The position numbers were made by a program, and so were the translations under genes. A stretch of DNA of 64,000 nt. Origin: an uncultured Haliea sp. Lineage in GTDB: Bacteria > Pseudomonadota > Gammaproteobacteria > Pseudomonadales > Halieaceae. Below the pieces are notes generated by a model. The model saw only the letters and a program-made list of their open reading frames with translations. It ran no database searches and was not told the DNA's origin. How positions within the stretch are numbered: position 1 is the first letter of the stretch; the number at the start of each line of letters is the position of its first letter. Below, piece by piece: positions 26,277 to 36,100 of the stretch. Location of the stretch: NCBI GenBank assembly GCA_947258585.1, contig CAMYIZ010000016.1, positions 76,085 through 140,084 on the forward strand, read 5' to 3'.

Positions 26277-27611
26277 GTGCTTGAAGAACTGGAACTCGAC
26301 CGCAGCCTGCAGCTCGCCCTGGCTGAGCTGGCGCACACAGACGCTACCACCGTGCAGGAGCAGGTGATTCCGCTGGCGTTGCAGGGCAAGGATCTCCGGG
26401 TCAGCGCGCCCACCGGCAGCGGCAAGACCCTGGCCTACCTGCTGCCCACCCTGCAGCAGCTGCTTGCCAGGCCGCTGCCACCCAAGGCCGGCACGCTGGC
26501 CCTGGTACTGGTGCCCACCCGCGAACTGGCGCGCCAGGTGCTCAGGGAGTGTCGCCAGCTGCTGGGTAAAAGTACCCTGCGCGCCGATGCGCTGACCGGT
26601 GGCGCCGACTTCAAGTACCAGAAGTCACTGTTGCGCAAGAACCCCGAAGTCATCATCGCCACCCCCGGCCGCCTGCTGGAACACTGCGAGCGGAAAAGTG
26701 CCGACCTCGGCGGATTGCGCATCCTGGTACTGGACGAAGCCGACCGCATGCTGGAGATGGGCTTTCGCGAGGATGTCCTGAAGATCGCCGGCTACTGCCC
26801 CGCCGACCGCCAGACCCTGATGCTGTCCGCCACCCTGCATGCGCGGGGCCTGGGCGAAATCAGTGCCAGCCTGCAACATGAACCGGAAGCGGTGAACTGT
26901 GGCGAGATTCGCGCCGCCCACAAGGACATTTTCCATCAGCGTATCCTCGCGGACGGCCAGGAGCACAAGGACCGGCTGCTGCTGGCGCTCCTCGCGGACA
27001 GCCGGGGCCGCAAGCAGCTGGTGTTCGCCAACAAGCGCACCACGGCGGCGCGCCTGTCCGGCCTGCTGCAGCACCATGGCCTACGCGCTGCCTGCCTGCA
27101 CGGCGAGATGAGTACCGAGGAGCGCAAGGTAGTCGTCAGCCGCTTCACCCAGGGGGTCGTAGATATTGTCACCGCGAGCGATCTCGCGGCTCGCGGCCTG
27201 GATATCGAAGGCATAGATACCGTGGTCAACTATGACCTGCCCTACAGCGGCGATGACTACCTGCACCGCACCGGCCGCACCGGCCGGGCGGGCAGCCAGG
27301 GCCTGGCGATTTCCCTGGTAACGGCCGCGGACTGGAACCTGATGATCAGTATCCAGCGCTATCTCAACCTGGAAATGGAACCGCGCGCCCTGCCGGGTCT
27401 CAAGGCGCGCTACGCGGGTCCGAAAAAGATGAAATCCTCGGGCAAGGCCGCCGGCCACAAGAAAAAGTCCGGCAAGGCGACCGAGGCGAAAAAGAAGGAC
27501 CGCTTGCGGGATCGCAAGGCCAAGGGCAAGCCCCGCGCCAAGGCCAGCCCCCAACCGGCCAACGACGGCTTTGCGCCGCTGAAGAAGCGGCGCAGCGAAC
27601 CGGAGAGTTGA
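26277..27611 (+). CDS. DEAD-box RNA helicase, SrmB-like
   Basis: A 444-residue ATP-dependent RNA helicase. All core motifs are visible: Q-motif region (TTVQEQVIPLAL), motif I SAPTGSGKT, Ia PTRELA, Ib TPGRL, II DEAD, III SAT, IV LVFANKRTT, V ATASDLAARGLDI-type (TASDLAARGLDI) and VI HRTGRTGRAG. The C-terminal tail of about 75 residues is Lys/Arg-rich and probably binds RNA, as in SrmB, which assists 50S assembly. The start is uncertain. I prefer GTG 26277, giving VLEELELDRSLQLAL as in relatives; an ATG-like start at 26169 would add an Arg-rich stretch that looks non-coding. Confidence 0.9.
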   Translation: MLEELELDRSLQLALAELAHTDATTVQEQVIPLALQGKDLRVSAPTGSGKTLAYLLPTLQQLLARPLPPKAGTLALVLVPTRELARQVLRECRQLLGKSTLRADALTGGADFKYQKSLLRKNPEVIIATPGRLLEHCERKSADLGGLRILVLDEADRMLEMGFREDVLKIAGYCPADRQTLMLSATLHARGLGEISASLQHEPEAVNCGEIRAAHKDIFHQRILADGQEHKDRLLLALLADSRGRKQLVFANKRTTAARLSGLLQHHGLRAACLHGEMSTEERKVVVSRFTQGVVDIVTASDLAARGLDIEGIDTVVNYDLPYSGDDYLHRTGRTGRAGSQGLAISLVTAADWNLMISIQRYLNLEMEPRALPGLKARYAGPKKMKSSGKAAGHKKKSGKATEAKKKDRLRDRKAKGKPRAKASPQPANDGFAPLKKRRSEPES

Positions 27612-27721
27612 CGCGCAGCGGCCGCAGCTCAGCAATGGCGGCAACGCTGGTGCCGCCTGTTACGTCCGCCTGCCGGAATCCGTTAAACTAGACTCATCAA
27701 ATCGCCATAGAACTCGAAATC

Positions 27722-29752
27722 ATGACCAATCCTCTCCTTGAGACGAACACCCTGCCACCCTTTTCGGCCATTCGCCCCGAGCACGTGCTGCCCGCGGTGA
27801 GCTCCCTGCTCGAGCGCAACAAACGCCGCATCGGCGAGTTGCTGGCTGCGCCGGGACCGCACAGCTGGGAGTCCCTGATCCAGCCCATTGAGGACCTGGA
27901 GGACGAACTTTCCCAGTGCTGGTCCCCGGTGGCGCACCTCAATGGCGTGCTCAACAGCGAGGCGCTGCGAGAGGCCTACAACGCCTGCCTGCCACTGCTG
28001 TCCGAATACAACACCTGGATGGGGCAGCACACGGCGCTGTATGAAGCCTACCGCGACCTGGCCGAGCGCGATGACTTCGCCGCCCTTGCCCAGGACCGGC
28101 GGCAGGCCGTGAACAATGCCCTGCGGGACTTCCGCCTCGCGGGCGTGGCCCTGCCGACCGCGGAGAAGGAGCGGTATGGCGAACTGCAACAGCGCCTGTC
28201 GGAGCTGGGCAGCCGGTTTACCGACAATGTACTCGACGCCACCAACGCCTGGACCAAACAGGTCACCGCCGAACAGCTGGCGGGCCTGCCGGCTACCGCG
28301 CTGGCGAGTGCGCGCCAGGCGGCGGAGCACAAGGGGCTGGAAGGCTGCCTGCTGACCCTGGAATACCCGTCGGTCTACCCGGTGTTGACCTACTGCGATG
28401 ACCGGGCCCTGCGCCGGGAAGTCTACACGGCCAATGTGACCCGCGCTTCGGAGGTCGGCCCCGACGCCGGTCGTTTCGACAACACGGACCTGATCACCGA
28501 GATCCTGGGCCTGCGCCAGGAACTGGCCGGCCTGCTGGGTTTCGCCAACTACGCGGAGCTGTCCCTTGCCACCAAGATGGCGGACTCTCCCGACCAGGTC
28601 ATCGAGTTCCTGACCCAGCTGGCCACGCGCTCCCGGCCCCAGGCGCAGCAGGAATGGCGTGAGCTGTGCGAGTTCGCCGCAGCGGAGCACGGCCTCGATG
28701 ACCTCAAGCCCTGGGACGTGGCCTACTACAGCGAGAAACTGCGCCAGCGAACCTACCAGGTCTCGCAGGAGGAAATACGCCCCTACCTGCCGGTCAACCG
28801 GGTACTGGCGGGATTGTTCGAGGTGGTGCAGCGTCTGTACGGGCTCCAGGTTGAGGAGCTGACCGGTTTCGACAGCTACCATCCCGAGGCACGCCTGTTT
28901 GAAATTCGCCAGGACGGCATTGCCCTCGCCCGTTTCTACCTGGACCTGTACGCCCGCAGCCACAAGCAGGGCGGCGCCTGGATGGACAGCTGCCGGGTAC
29001 GACGGCTGAGCGCCGGCGAACTGCAGCTGCCGGTCGCCTACCTCGTATGCAACTTCACCGCGCCGGTGGGCGATCAGCCTTCCCTGCTGACGGAAAACGA
29101 GATGACCACCCTGTTCCACGAGTTCGGGCACGGCCTGCACCACATGCTGACCCGGCAACAGGTTGCCGCGGTCTCCGGCATCAACGGCGTAGCCTGGGAC
29201 GCGGTGGAGCTGCCCAGCCAGTTCCTGGAAAACTGGTGCCACCAGCCCGAAGCACTGCGCTTCATCTCCGGTCACGTTGAGACCGGGGAGCCACTGCCGG
29301 CGGCGCTGCTGGAAAAGATGCTGGCGGCGAAGAACTTCCAGTCGGGCATGCAGATGGTGCGCCAGCTGGAGTTCGCCCTGTTCGATTTCCGCCTGCACCA
29401 GCTCTGGGGGCAACCTGACGTGACGGTGCAGGGCCTGCTGGATGAGGTGCGACAGGAAGTGGCGGTACTGCCCGCAATTCCCGAAAACCGGTTCCAGAAC
29501 GGGTTCAGCCACATCTTCGGCGGCGGCTACGCGGCCGGTTATTACAGCTACAAATGGGCCGAGGTGCTGTCGGCGGACGCCTTTGCCCGCTTTGAGGAAG
29601 AAGGCATCTTCAATCCCCATACGGGGCTGGAGTTCCGCCGCCATATCCTCGAGGCAGGCGGCTCACGGGACGCCATGAGCCTGTTCGTGTCGTTCCGCGG
29701 CCGCGAGCCGGACATCGAGCCCCTGTTGCGGCACAGCGGTATCGCCGCCTGA
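27722..29752 (+). CDS. prlC: Oligopeptidase A (M3 metallopeptidase)
   Basis: A 676-residue cytosolic zinc oligopeptidase of the thimet family. The zinc motif HEFGHGLHH lies near residue 465, with the third Glu ligand in the GINGVAWDAVELPSQF region. The N-terminal TLPPFSAIRPEHVLPAV is typical of PrlC, and length matches (about 680). It degrades oligopeptides, including cleaved signal peptides. Stands alone between the helicase and the convergent pterin-synthase homologue (15-base gap). Confidence 0.96.
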   Translation: MTNPLLETNTLPPFSAIRPEHVLPAVSSLLERNKRRIGELLAAPGPHSWESLIQPIEDLEDELSQCWSPVAHLNGVLNSEALREAYNACLPLLSEYNTWMGQHTALYEAYRDLAERDDFAALAQDRRQAVNNALRDFRLAGVALPTAEKERYGELQQRLSELGSRFTDNVLDATNAWTKQVTAEQLAGLPATALASARQAAEHKGLEGCLLTLEYPSVYPVLTYCDDRALRREVYTANVTRASEVGPDAGRFDNTDLITEILGLRQELAGLLGFANYAELSLATKMADSPDQVIEFLTQLATRSRPQAQQEWRELCEFAAAEHGLDDLKPWDVAYYSEKLRQRTYQVSQEEIRPYLPVNRVLAGLFEVVQRLYGLQVEELTGFDSYHPEARLFEIRQDGIALARFYLDLYARSHKQGGAWMDSCRVRRLSAGELQLPVAYLVCNFTAPVGDQPSLLTENEMTTLFHEFGHGLHHMLTRQQVAAVSGINGVAWDAVELPSQFLENWCHQPEALRFISGHVETGEPLPAALLEKMLAAKNFQSGMQMVRQLEFALFDFRLHQLWGQPDVTVQGLLDEVRQEVAVLPAIPENRFQNGFSHIFGGGYAAGYYSYKWAEVLSADAFARFEEEGIFNPHTGLEFRRHILEAGGSRDAMSLFVSFRGREPDIEPLLRHSGIAA

Positions 29753-29767
29753 GGCAGACAGCGGTGG

Positions 29768-30250
29768 TCAGGGCCTGCGCCAGCTGGCGCAGCCCTTCTG
29801 GCCGGGCCCGGAGGCAACACAGAGCTCGATTTCCCGCAGATCGTCCGCGGCGGACAACAGCAACAGCTGTTGCAGCAGGTAACTGGAGAATTCCTCGACC
29901 GTGGCATTGCGCAGGGGCAACACCCTGGTGTCGGCTTTCAGGAACAGCATTTCCTCACTGGCGAAGTAGACACGGTAGTAATCGCCGTCCTCTTCTATAC
30001 GCTGGAATGGGGAGTCCGCCGCCAACAGCATGTATTCATCCAGGGCATCGCAGAGAGACTTCAGTCGGCGCTTGTAGACGTTGTAGTCCGCCGCAAACCC
30101 GTTGTCGCCCATGGGCGCGACAATTTTCGCGGATACGGAGTAGTTGTGGCCGTGCAGGCGCTCCCGCTCACTGGCGGAGAAAATAGTGAAGTGGGCTGCA
30201 GAAAACTTGTGGCTTTCCTTGTCGATGTACAGCGTAGTCAGACGCTCCAT
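29768..30250 (-). CDS. 6-pyruvoyltetrahydropterin synthase / QueD homologue lacking the catalytic cysteine
   Basis: A 160-residue member of the PTPS/QueD family. Zinc ligands are present: His20 in HKFSAAH, and His33 and His35 in HGH. In QueD and PTPS a catalytic Cys lies four residues before this HGH. Here that position is Arg29, with Glu28 and Glu30 on either side, so normal QueD chemistry is doubtful. Family members with Glu replacing Cys (PTPS-III) are known to act in folate synthesis; whether this variant does is inference. The middle has an extra segment (EDGDYYRVYFASEEMLF). ATG 30250 chosen; the open frame extends to 30682 but the extra part has no homology signals. Divergent from an SDR gene. 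Confidence 0.8.
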   Translation of the reverse strand: MERLTTLYIDKESHKFSAAHFTIFSASERERLHGHNYSVSAKIVAPMGDNGFAADYNVYKRRLKSLCDALDEYMLLAADSPFQRIEEDGDYYRVYFASEEMLFLKADTRVLPLRNATVEEFSSYLLQQLLLLSAADDLREIELCVASGPGQKGCASWRRP

Positions 30251-30457
30251 AACGCGATTCCGGCCTGTGGCGAAAAGTTGATTGTCCCGAGTGTACGCGC
30301 AATAGGCAAGAGCGGACCGCTGCGGCACAATACCGCCAGGCTGGAATTGGCCGGAAACGGTCGACCGGCGCAAACTGAAAGCGTAGCCGGCGCGTAACAC
30401 CTTTTGCCGCCGGGTTCCGGCCCGCGGCCCAGTGCCGCAAACAACAGTGGGGGTTCC

Positions 30458-31159
30458 ATGCACACCGCAATCATTACCGGCGCCAGCGTCGGCATCGGGC
30501 GCGCTGCCGCGCAGCGCTTCCTGGACATGGGTTACCGTGTCTACAATCTGTCGCGCCGAGCCTGCCCCGACCAGGGCGTGCACAACCTCAGCTGCGACCT
30601 CGCTTCGACAGAGTCGATCGCCGCGGCCTGCCGCGAGCTGGCACCGGTTATCGCCGACAGTGCGGGCGTCTGCCTGCTGCACAACGCCAGCCAGATGCGC
30701 AAGGACGCTGCCACCGACTGCGACAGCGACAGCCTGCGACAGGTATTGGAGACCAATGTCGTGGCGGTCAACAGCCTCAACCAGGCGCTGCTGCCCAAGC
30801 TGCCACGGGGGTCCAGCCTGCTGTACATCGGTTCTACCTTGTCAGAAAAAGCGGTAGCGGGGTCCTTCAGCTATGTGATCAGCAAACATGCGCAGCTCGG
30901 CATGATGCGGGCCAGCTGCCAGGACCTGATGGGCAGCGGCATCCACACGGCCCTGATCTGCCCGGGATTCACCGATACCGAGATGCTGCGCACCCACATC
31001 GGGGACAATCCGGATGTGGTGGCGGCAATCGGCGCCATGAATGCCTTCGGGCGCCTGATCGAACCGGGCGAAATTGCCGAGCTCATCGTCTGGGCCCATG
31101 GCAACCCCGTGATAAACGGGGCGGTGCTGCACGCCAACCTGGGCCAGAAGGAAGCCTGA
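30458..31159 (+). CDS. Short-chain dehydrogenase/reductase, possibly pterin-related
   Basis: A 233-residue NAD(P)H-dependent SDR. The cofactor loop TGASVGIG (residues 7-14), the NNAG-equivalent HNASQ near 75-79, catalytic Ser126, Tyr139 and Lys143 (YVISK) are all present. Its layout resembles sepiapterin-reductase-like SDRs, and the divergent neighbour is a PTPS homologue, so a reduced-pterin role is a reasonable guess but not shown. ATG 30458 follows GTGGGGG. The next gene starts one base after the stop, so they form an operon. Confidence 0.82.
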   Translation: MHTAIITGASVGIGRAAAQRFLDMGYRVYNLSRRACPDQGVHNLSCDLASTESIAAACRELAPVIADSAGVCLLHNASQMRKDAATDCDSDSLRQVLETNVVAVNSLNQALLPKLPRGSSLLYIGSTLSEKAVAGSFSYVISKHAQLGMMRASCQDLMGSGIHTALICPGFTDTEMLRTHIGDNPDVVAAIGAMNAFGRLIEPGEIAELIVWAHGNPVINGAVLHANLGQKEA

Positions 31160-31160
31160 G

Positions 31161-31946
31161 ATGGCGTCCCTGCAGGTGGTTTGGGAGCGCCGGGAGCGCG
31201 TGTTCCTGGTGCTCGCGGGCACCTTCCTCTGCGCCATGACCCTGCTGAACGTGATCGGTATTACGCGATTTATACAGCTGGGGCCAATGGCGCTGGCGGT
31301 CGGTGTGCTTCCCTACCCCCTGACGTTTCTCTGCACGGACCTGGTCTGTGAACTCTACGGTCGCGCCCGGGCGAATTTCCTGGTGAGCGTTGGCCTGGGG
31401 CTGAATTTCTTCATCCTGTTTGTGCTCTTCCTCGGCGATGCGCTGCCGTCGGTCGGTCCGGACGCAATGCCGCCGTGGCAGATCCTGCAACTGGCGGAGC
31501 CGGTCATGCTTCCCAATGGCGAGACCGTGCGCGACAGTATCGGCCTCTACCAGCTGATCTATGCGACTACATCGGGCGCGGTCTTCGCCTCCATGCTCGC
31601 CTACATCGCCGCCCAGTACTGCGACGTCCAGCTGTTCCACTTTTGGAAACGGGTCACCAAGGGCAAGTACCTCTGGGTGCGCAACAACTTCAGCACCTTG
31701 ATGAGCCAGATGGTCGATTCGGTGATGGTCATCACCGTGACTTTCGGCGCTGCTTTTCTACGCGGTGATGTGACCTTCAAGGCACTGCTGATCCTGATCG
31801 GCAGCAACTACCTGTTCAAGGCAACCGTGGCCCTGCTGGATACCGGCCCGTTTTACCTCTGTGTGCACTACCTGCGCCGCTACCTGCAACTGGGCCCACA
31901 GGAATACGCCGTGCCCGGGGGCAGTACCGACACCGCCGCGGCCTGA
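31161..31946 (+). CDS. YhhQ/VUT-family transporter (queuosine-precursor type)
   Basis: A 261-residue inner-membrane protein with about six helices. It matches the DUF165/YhhQ family: TLLNVIGITRF, VLPYPLTFLCTDLVCELYGR and a C-terminal FSTLMSQMVDSVMVITVTFG. Known members import the queuosine precursors preQ0 or preQ1. Here it is 1 base from an SDR gene and near a cysteine-less QueD homologue, so it could instead carry another deazapurine or pterin-like compound. Its C-terminal end converges on the dehydrogenase gene. Confidence 0.85.
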   Translation: MASLQVVWERRERVFLVLAGTFLCAMTLLNVIGITRFIQLGPMALAVGVLPYPLTFLCTDLVCELYGRARANFLVSVGLGLNFFILFVLFLGDALPSVGPDAMPPWQILQLAEPVMLPNGETVRDSIGLYQLIYATTSGAVFASMLAYIAAQYCDVQLFHFWKRVTKGKYLWVRNNFSTLMSQMVDSVMVITVTFGAAFLRGDVTFKALLILIGSNYLFKATVALLDTGPFYLCVHYLRRYLQLGPQEYAVPGGSTDTAAA

Positions 31947-31995
31947 TCCCGCAGCTGCGCCGGGACACTGGATGCCAGGCTCGGATTGCGACTGC

Positions 31996-33075
31996 TCAGC
32001 CCGCCGCCTGCAGCGGCGGAGCAGCCACACTCAACCCGGGACCGCGTCGAAGGTACTCGCGTGCAAGCTCTTCAGCAATGTCATGCGTTGGCTGCCGCGT
32101 GGTATCCGCCCGCTGCAGGACTTCCGCCAACGTCAGCTCGATCCGCTCGATATGGCTGCGCTTTTCATCGTTCGCAGACCCGGTGCGCTGATGGTGGACA
32201 TCGATGATCCCCCCGGCGTTAATCAGGAAGTCCGGGCAGTAGAGGATGCCGTGATCCTGCAGGCGCGCGGAATCCTCTGCCGTCGCCAGCTGGTTGTTGG
32301 CGGCACCGGCGACGATGCCGGCGCGCAGCACGGAGATGCTGCGATCGTTGAGCACCGCGCCCATCGCGCAGGGCGCCAGGATGTCCACTTCCAGCGCGAG
32401 GATCTCCTCCGCTGCGACTGGCAGTACACCCAGTTCATCGACGGCTCGGCGCAGGTTGCCCTCGTTGACATCAGCCCCGTACACGGTTGCGCCATCGTCA
32501 AGCAAATGACGGGCCAGGTGGTAACCGACATGGCCCAGGCCTTGCACCGCCACCCGGAGCCCGGCACAGCTGTCCACGCCGAGCCGGTGGCGCACCGCCG
32601 TGCGAATACCGAGAAACACCCCGTAGGCGGTGCTGGGGGACGGGTCGCCGCCGAACTCGTTGTCGTTCATGCCACTGACATGGGGCGTGCGTTCCGCCAT
32701 CAGGCGTATATCGGAGACACCGGTACCCGAGTCCTCGGCTGCCACATAGCGCCCACCCTGGGAGTGGACAAAATCACCCATGGCCCGCAGCAGGGCCGGG
32801 GTCTTGTCACGGCGGGGGTCACCTATGATCACCGACTTGCCGCCACCCATGGGCAAGCCCGCCAGGGCGGACTTGTAGGTCATGCCCCGCGACAGGCGCA
32901 GCACGTCGTGCAGGGCCTCCTCGTCGCTGGCATAGGGGTACATGCGACAGCCGCCAACCCCCTGCCCCAGGGTAGTATCGTGGACGGCAATAATCGCGCG
33001 CAGGCCAGTTGAGCGATCGGAGCCAAACGCCACCAGCTCGTGCTGGTCCCAGGCAGGGGCGGTGAAAACAGTCAT
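31996..33075 (-). CDS. Leucine/valine-type amino acid dehydrogenase (Glu/Leu/Phe/Val family)
   Basis: A 359-residue NAD-dependent oxidative deaminase. The catalytic Lys is in LPMGGGKSVIIGDPR, and the NAD-binding motif is GLGHVGYHLARHL. Conserved GGCRMYPYASDEEAL and LINAGGIIDV are typical of leucine and valine dehydrogenases rather than glutamate dehydrogenase. ATG 33075 has a GAGG site; the open frame runs on to 33417 inside the upstream gene but lacks homology there. It is 34 bases downstream of the oxidoreductase gene and probably shares its transcript. Its product 2-oxo acids would feed that enzyme. Confidence 0.92.
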   Translation of the reverse strand: MTVFTAPAWDQHELVAFGSDRSTGLRAIIAVHDTTLGQGVGGCRMYPYASDEEALHDVLRLSRGMTYKSALAGLPMGGGKSVIIGDPRRDKTPALLRAMGDFVHSQGGRYVAAEDSGTGVSDIRLMAERTPHVSGMNDNEFGGDPSPSTAYGVFLGIRTAVRHRLGVDSCAGLRVAVQGLGHVGYHLARHLLDDGATVYGADVNEGNLRRAVDELGVLPVAAEEILALEVDILAPCAMGAVLNDRSISVLRAGIVAGAANNQLATAEDSARLQDHGILYCPDFLINAGGIIDVHHQRTGSANDEKRSHIERIELTLAEVLQRADTTRQPTHDIAEELAREYLRRGPGLSVAAPPLQAAG

Positions 33076-33109
33076 GCAATTGGTCCTCGGTGAATGGTTA
33101 TCGGTAGCT

Positions 33110-36100
33110 TCAGGCTGCGTTGACGACGGTGACCGGAGCGGCCACATCGCCGTGGAACTGTCGCAGTAACTCGGCCCGGCGCAGCGCGAGCAGTTCGCGG
33201 TTGCGATCCTTGACGTGGCCGAAGCCGCGCAGCCTGGCCGGGAGGCGTGCCAGCTCCAGGGCGGCCGCGTAATTGTCGGCCTGCAGAGCCGGCAACAACT
33301 GGTCCAGCAATGCCAGGTAGTCCTGCAGATCAGCGCGCTCCTGGCGCCGTTCGGCGGTCCGTCCAAACACGTCCAGGGCACTGCCGCGCAGGAAGCGCAG
33401 GCGGGCCAGCAAACCAAACGCCCGCAGCATCCAGGGGCCGAACTCCTGCTTGATCAGATGTCCGGTATTGGGGTCACGCTTGCTAAACAGGGGCGGGGCC
33501 AGATTGAAGCGCAACTCGTAGTCGCCTTCGAACTGGCGCTCCAGCTTGCGCAGGAATTCGCCGTCGCTGTAGAGACGGGCTACCTCGTACTCGTCCTTGA
33601 TCGCCATCAGCTTGTAGAGGTTGCGGGCCACAGCCACACTGATACTGTCCGCTTCTTCCGCGCGCGGATCCGCGGCGCGGACCCGCTCGGCCTGCTGCCG
33701 GTACTGCGCGGCATAGGCTGCGTTCTGGTACTGCGTCAGCCGCTCGGCACGGTCCTCGACAATGGCGTCGAAAGTCTGCAGCCGCGCCGGCGACTCAGGC
33801 GCCAGCTCGTCCACCAGCGCGAGCACCCGCTGCGGCTGGTCGGCGCAGCGCCGTCCCCACAGGAACGCCTCCTTGTTGAAGTCGACGGCGACGCCGTTCA
33901 AGTCGATTGCCTCTTCCAGCGCGGCCGCCGACACCGGCACCAGGCCCTGCTGCCAGGCATAGCCCAGCAGGAACAGGTTGGAACCGATAGAATCGCCCAG
34001 CAGCTGGGTGGCAATGCGGGTGGAATCGATAAAGAAGGTCGCGGCGTCCCCGGCCTCGTCGCTGACCTTGGCCTTCATCGCCGCGGTAGGGAAACGCGCA
34101 TCCGGATCCAGGATAAACGCCGACGTGGGCACTTCCGCATCATTGACCACCGCGTGGGTACGGCCCTGGGCGACCTTGCCCAGAGCCTCATAGGTGGAGG
34201 TCACCACCAGGTCACAGCCCAGCAGCAGATCAGCCTCGCCCGCAGGAATGCGCACTGCCTTGATATCGTCCTGGCTGGCGCTCACCCGCACGTGGCTGAC
34301 CACCGCACCAAACTTCTGCGCCAGACCGGTCTGGTTCATGGTCGCGCAGCCCTTGCCTTCAATGTGCGCCGCCATTGCCACCAGCGCAGTGATGGTCAGG
34401 ACCCCGGTACCGCCGACGCCGGTCACCACCGTATTCCAGGGCTTGTCCAGGGCAGGCAGCACGGGCTCCGGCAACGGGTCGAACAGGGTGTCGACATCGG
34501 CCCCGGCACCGTCGGGCTTGCGCAGGCTGCCGCCGATCACGGAGACAAAACTGGGGCAGAAGCCATTGGCGCAGCTGTAGTCCTTGTTGCAGGAGCTCTG
34601 GTCGATCTGGCGCTTGCGACCCAGCTCGGTTTCTTTGGGTATGACCGACAGGCAGTTGGACTTGACGCTGCAGTCACCGCAGCCTTCGCACACCGCGTCG
34701 TTGATGAATAGGCGCTTGGCGGGATCCTCGAGACTGCCCTTCTTGCGCCGGCGGCGCTTTTCCGCGGCGCAGGTCTGCACGTAGACGATCACCGACGTAC
34801 CCTGGTATTCGCGCAACTCCCGCTGCAGGGCATCCATCTCGTCGCGGTGATGGAGACTGAAGCCGGTGACACCGTGGAACTGGCCGCGCCAGGCCTCCGG
34901 ATGGTCGCTCACCAGCGCTATGCGGTTGACGCGCTCGGCCGACACCTGGCTGATCAGGTCCGCCACCGTGAGGGTGCCGTCGATGGGTTGGCCACCGGTC
35001 ATGGCGACCGCGTCGTTGTAGAGGATCTTGTAGGTAATATTCACCCCGGACGCGACCGCCGCCCTGATCGCCAGCAGCCCCGAATGGAAATAGGTTCCGT
35101 CGCCGAGGTTCTGGAAAATGTGTTTGGTGTCGGTGAAGGGGGCCTGGCCTATCCAGGTCGCGCCCTCTCCGCCCATCTGGGTGAAGGTGTGGGTCTCCCG
35201 GTCCGGCATCCAGGTCGCCATGTAATGGCAGCCGATCCCGCCGAACGCGTGACTGCCCTCGGGGACTCTGGTTGACGTATTGTGCGGGCAGCCGGAACAG
35301 AAGTGAGGCACCCGCTCGATGGTCTCGCGCGGCTGTGCCAGGGAGACTTCCTTCTGCTCGATCCAGCGTATGCGACGGTCCATGGTCTCGGACTGGTAGA
35401 AACGCCGGACCCGGCTGGCTATGGCCAGCGCCACCATGGCCGGTGTCAGCTCGGCCAGGTTGGGCAGCAGGTCGCGACCCTCCTCATCGAATTCGCCAAT
35501 GACCCGCGGACGGGCGGCAACCGGGTAGTTGTACAGCTGCCCGGTCAGCTGGTCCTCGATGATGGAGCGCTTCTCCTCCACCACCAGGATCTCCTCCAGC
35601 CCCTCGGCAAACTCGTGGGTGGTGCGAGGCTCCAGCGGCCAGGGCATCCCGACCTTGTAGACGCGCAGGCCGATCTCCGCGGCCACTGCATCGTCAATGC
35701 CCATGTCCTCCAGCGCCTGCATCACATCCAGGTAGGCCTTGCCGGTGGTAATGATCCCCAGACGCGGACTGGGGCAATCCACCACGATACGATTCAGGTT
35801 GTTGACCCGGGCAAACTCCCGGGCCGCATAGATCTTGTACTTGTTCAGCCGCAGCTCCTGCTCCAGCGGCTTGTCCGGCCAGCGGCCGTGCACACCATCC
35901 GCCGGCAGCTGGAACTCCTCGGGAATGACGATATTGATCCGGTTGGGATCGATATCTGCGGAGATCGCCGAATCCATGTTTTCCGTGATCGCCTTCAGGG
36001 CGACCCAGCAGCCACTGTAGCGCGACAGCTCCCAGCCAAAAATACCGAGGTCCAGTACTTCCTGCACATTGGCCGGGCTCAATACCGGCACCGACGCGCC

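Noticed and set aside
27683-29644. A 653-codon open frame antisense to prlC
   Set aside because: It mirrors prlC codons and has no recognisable domain or start signal.
30251-30682. Extension of the pterin-synthase frame to 30682
   Set aside because: The extra residues have no homology and overlap the SDR gene on the other strand.
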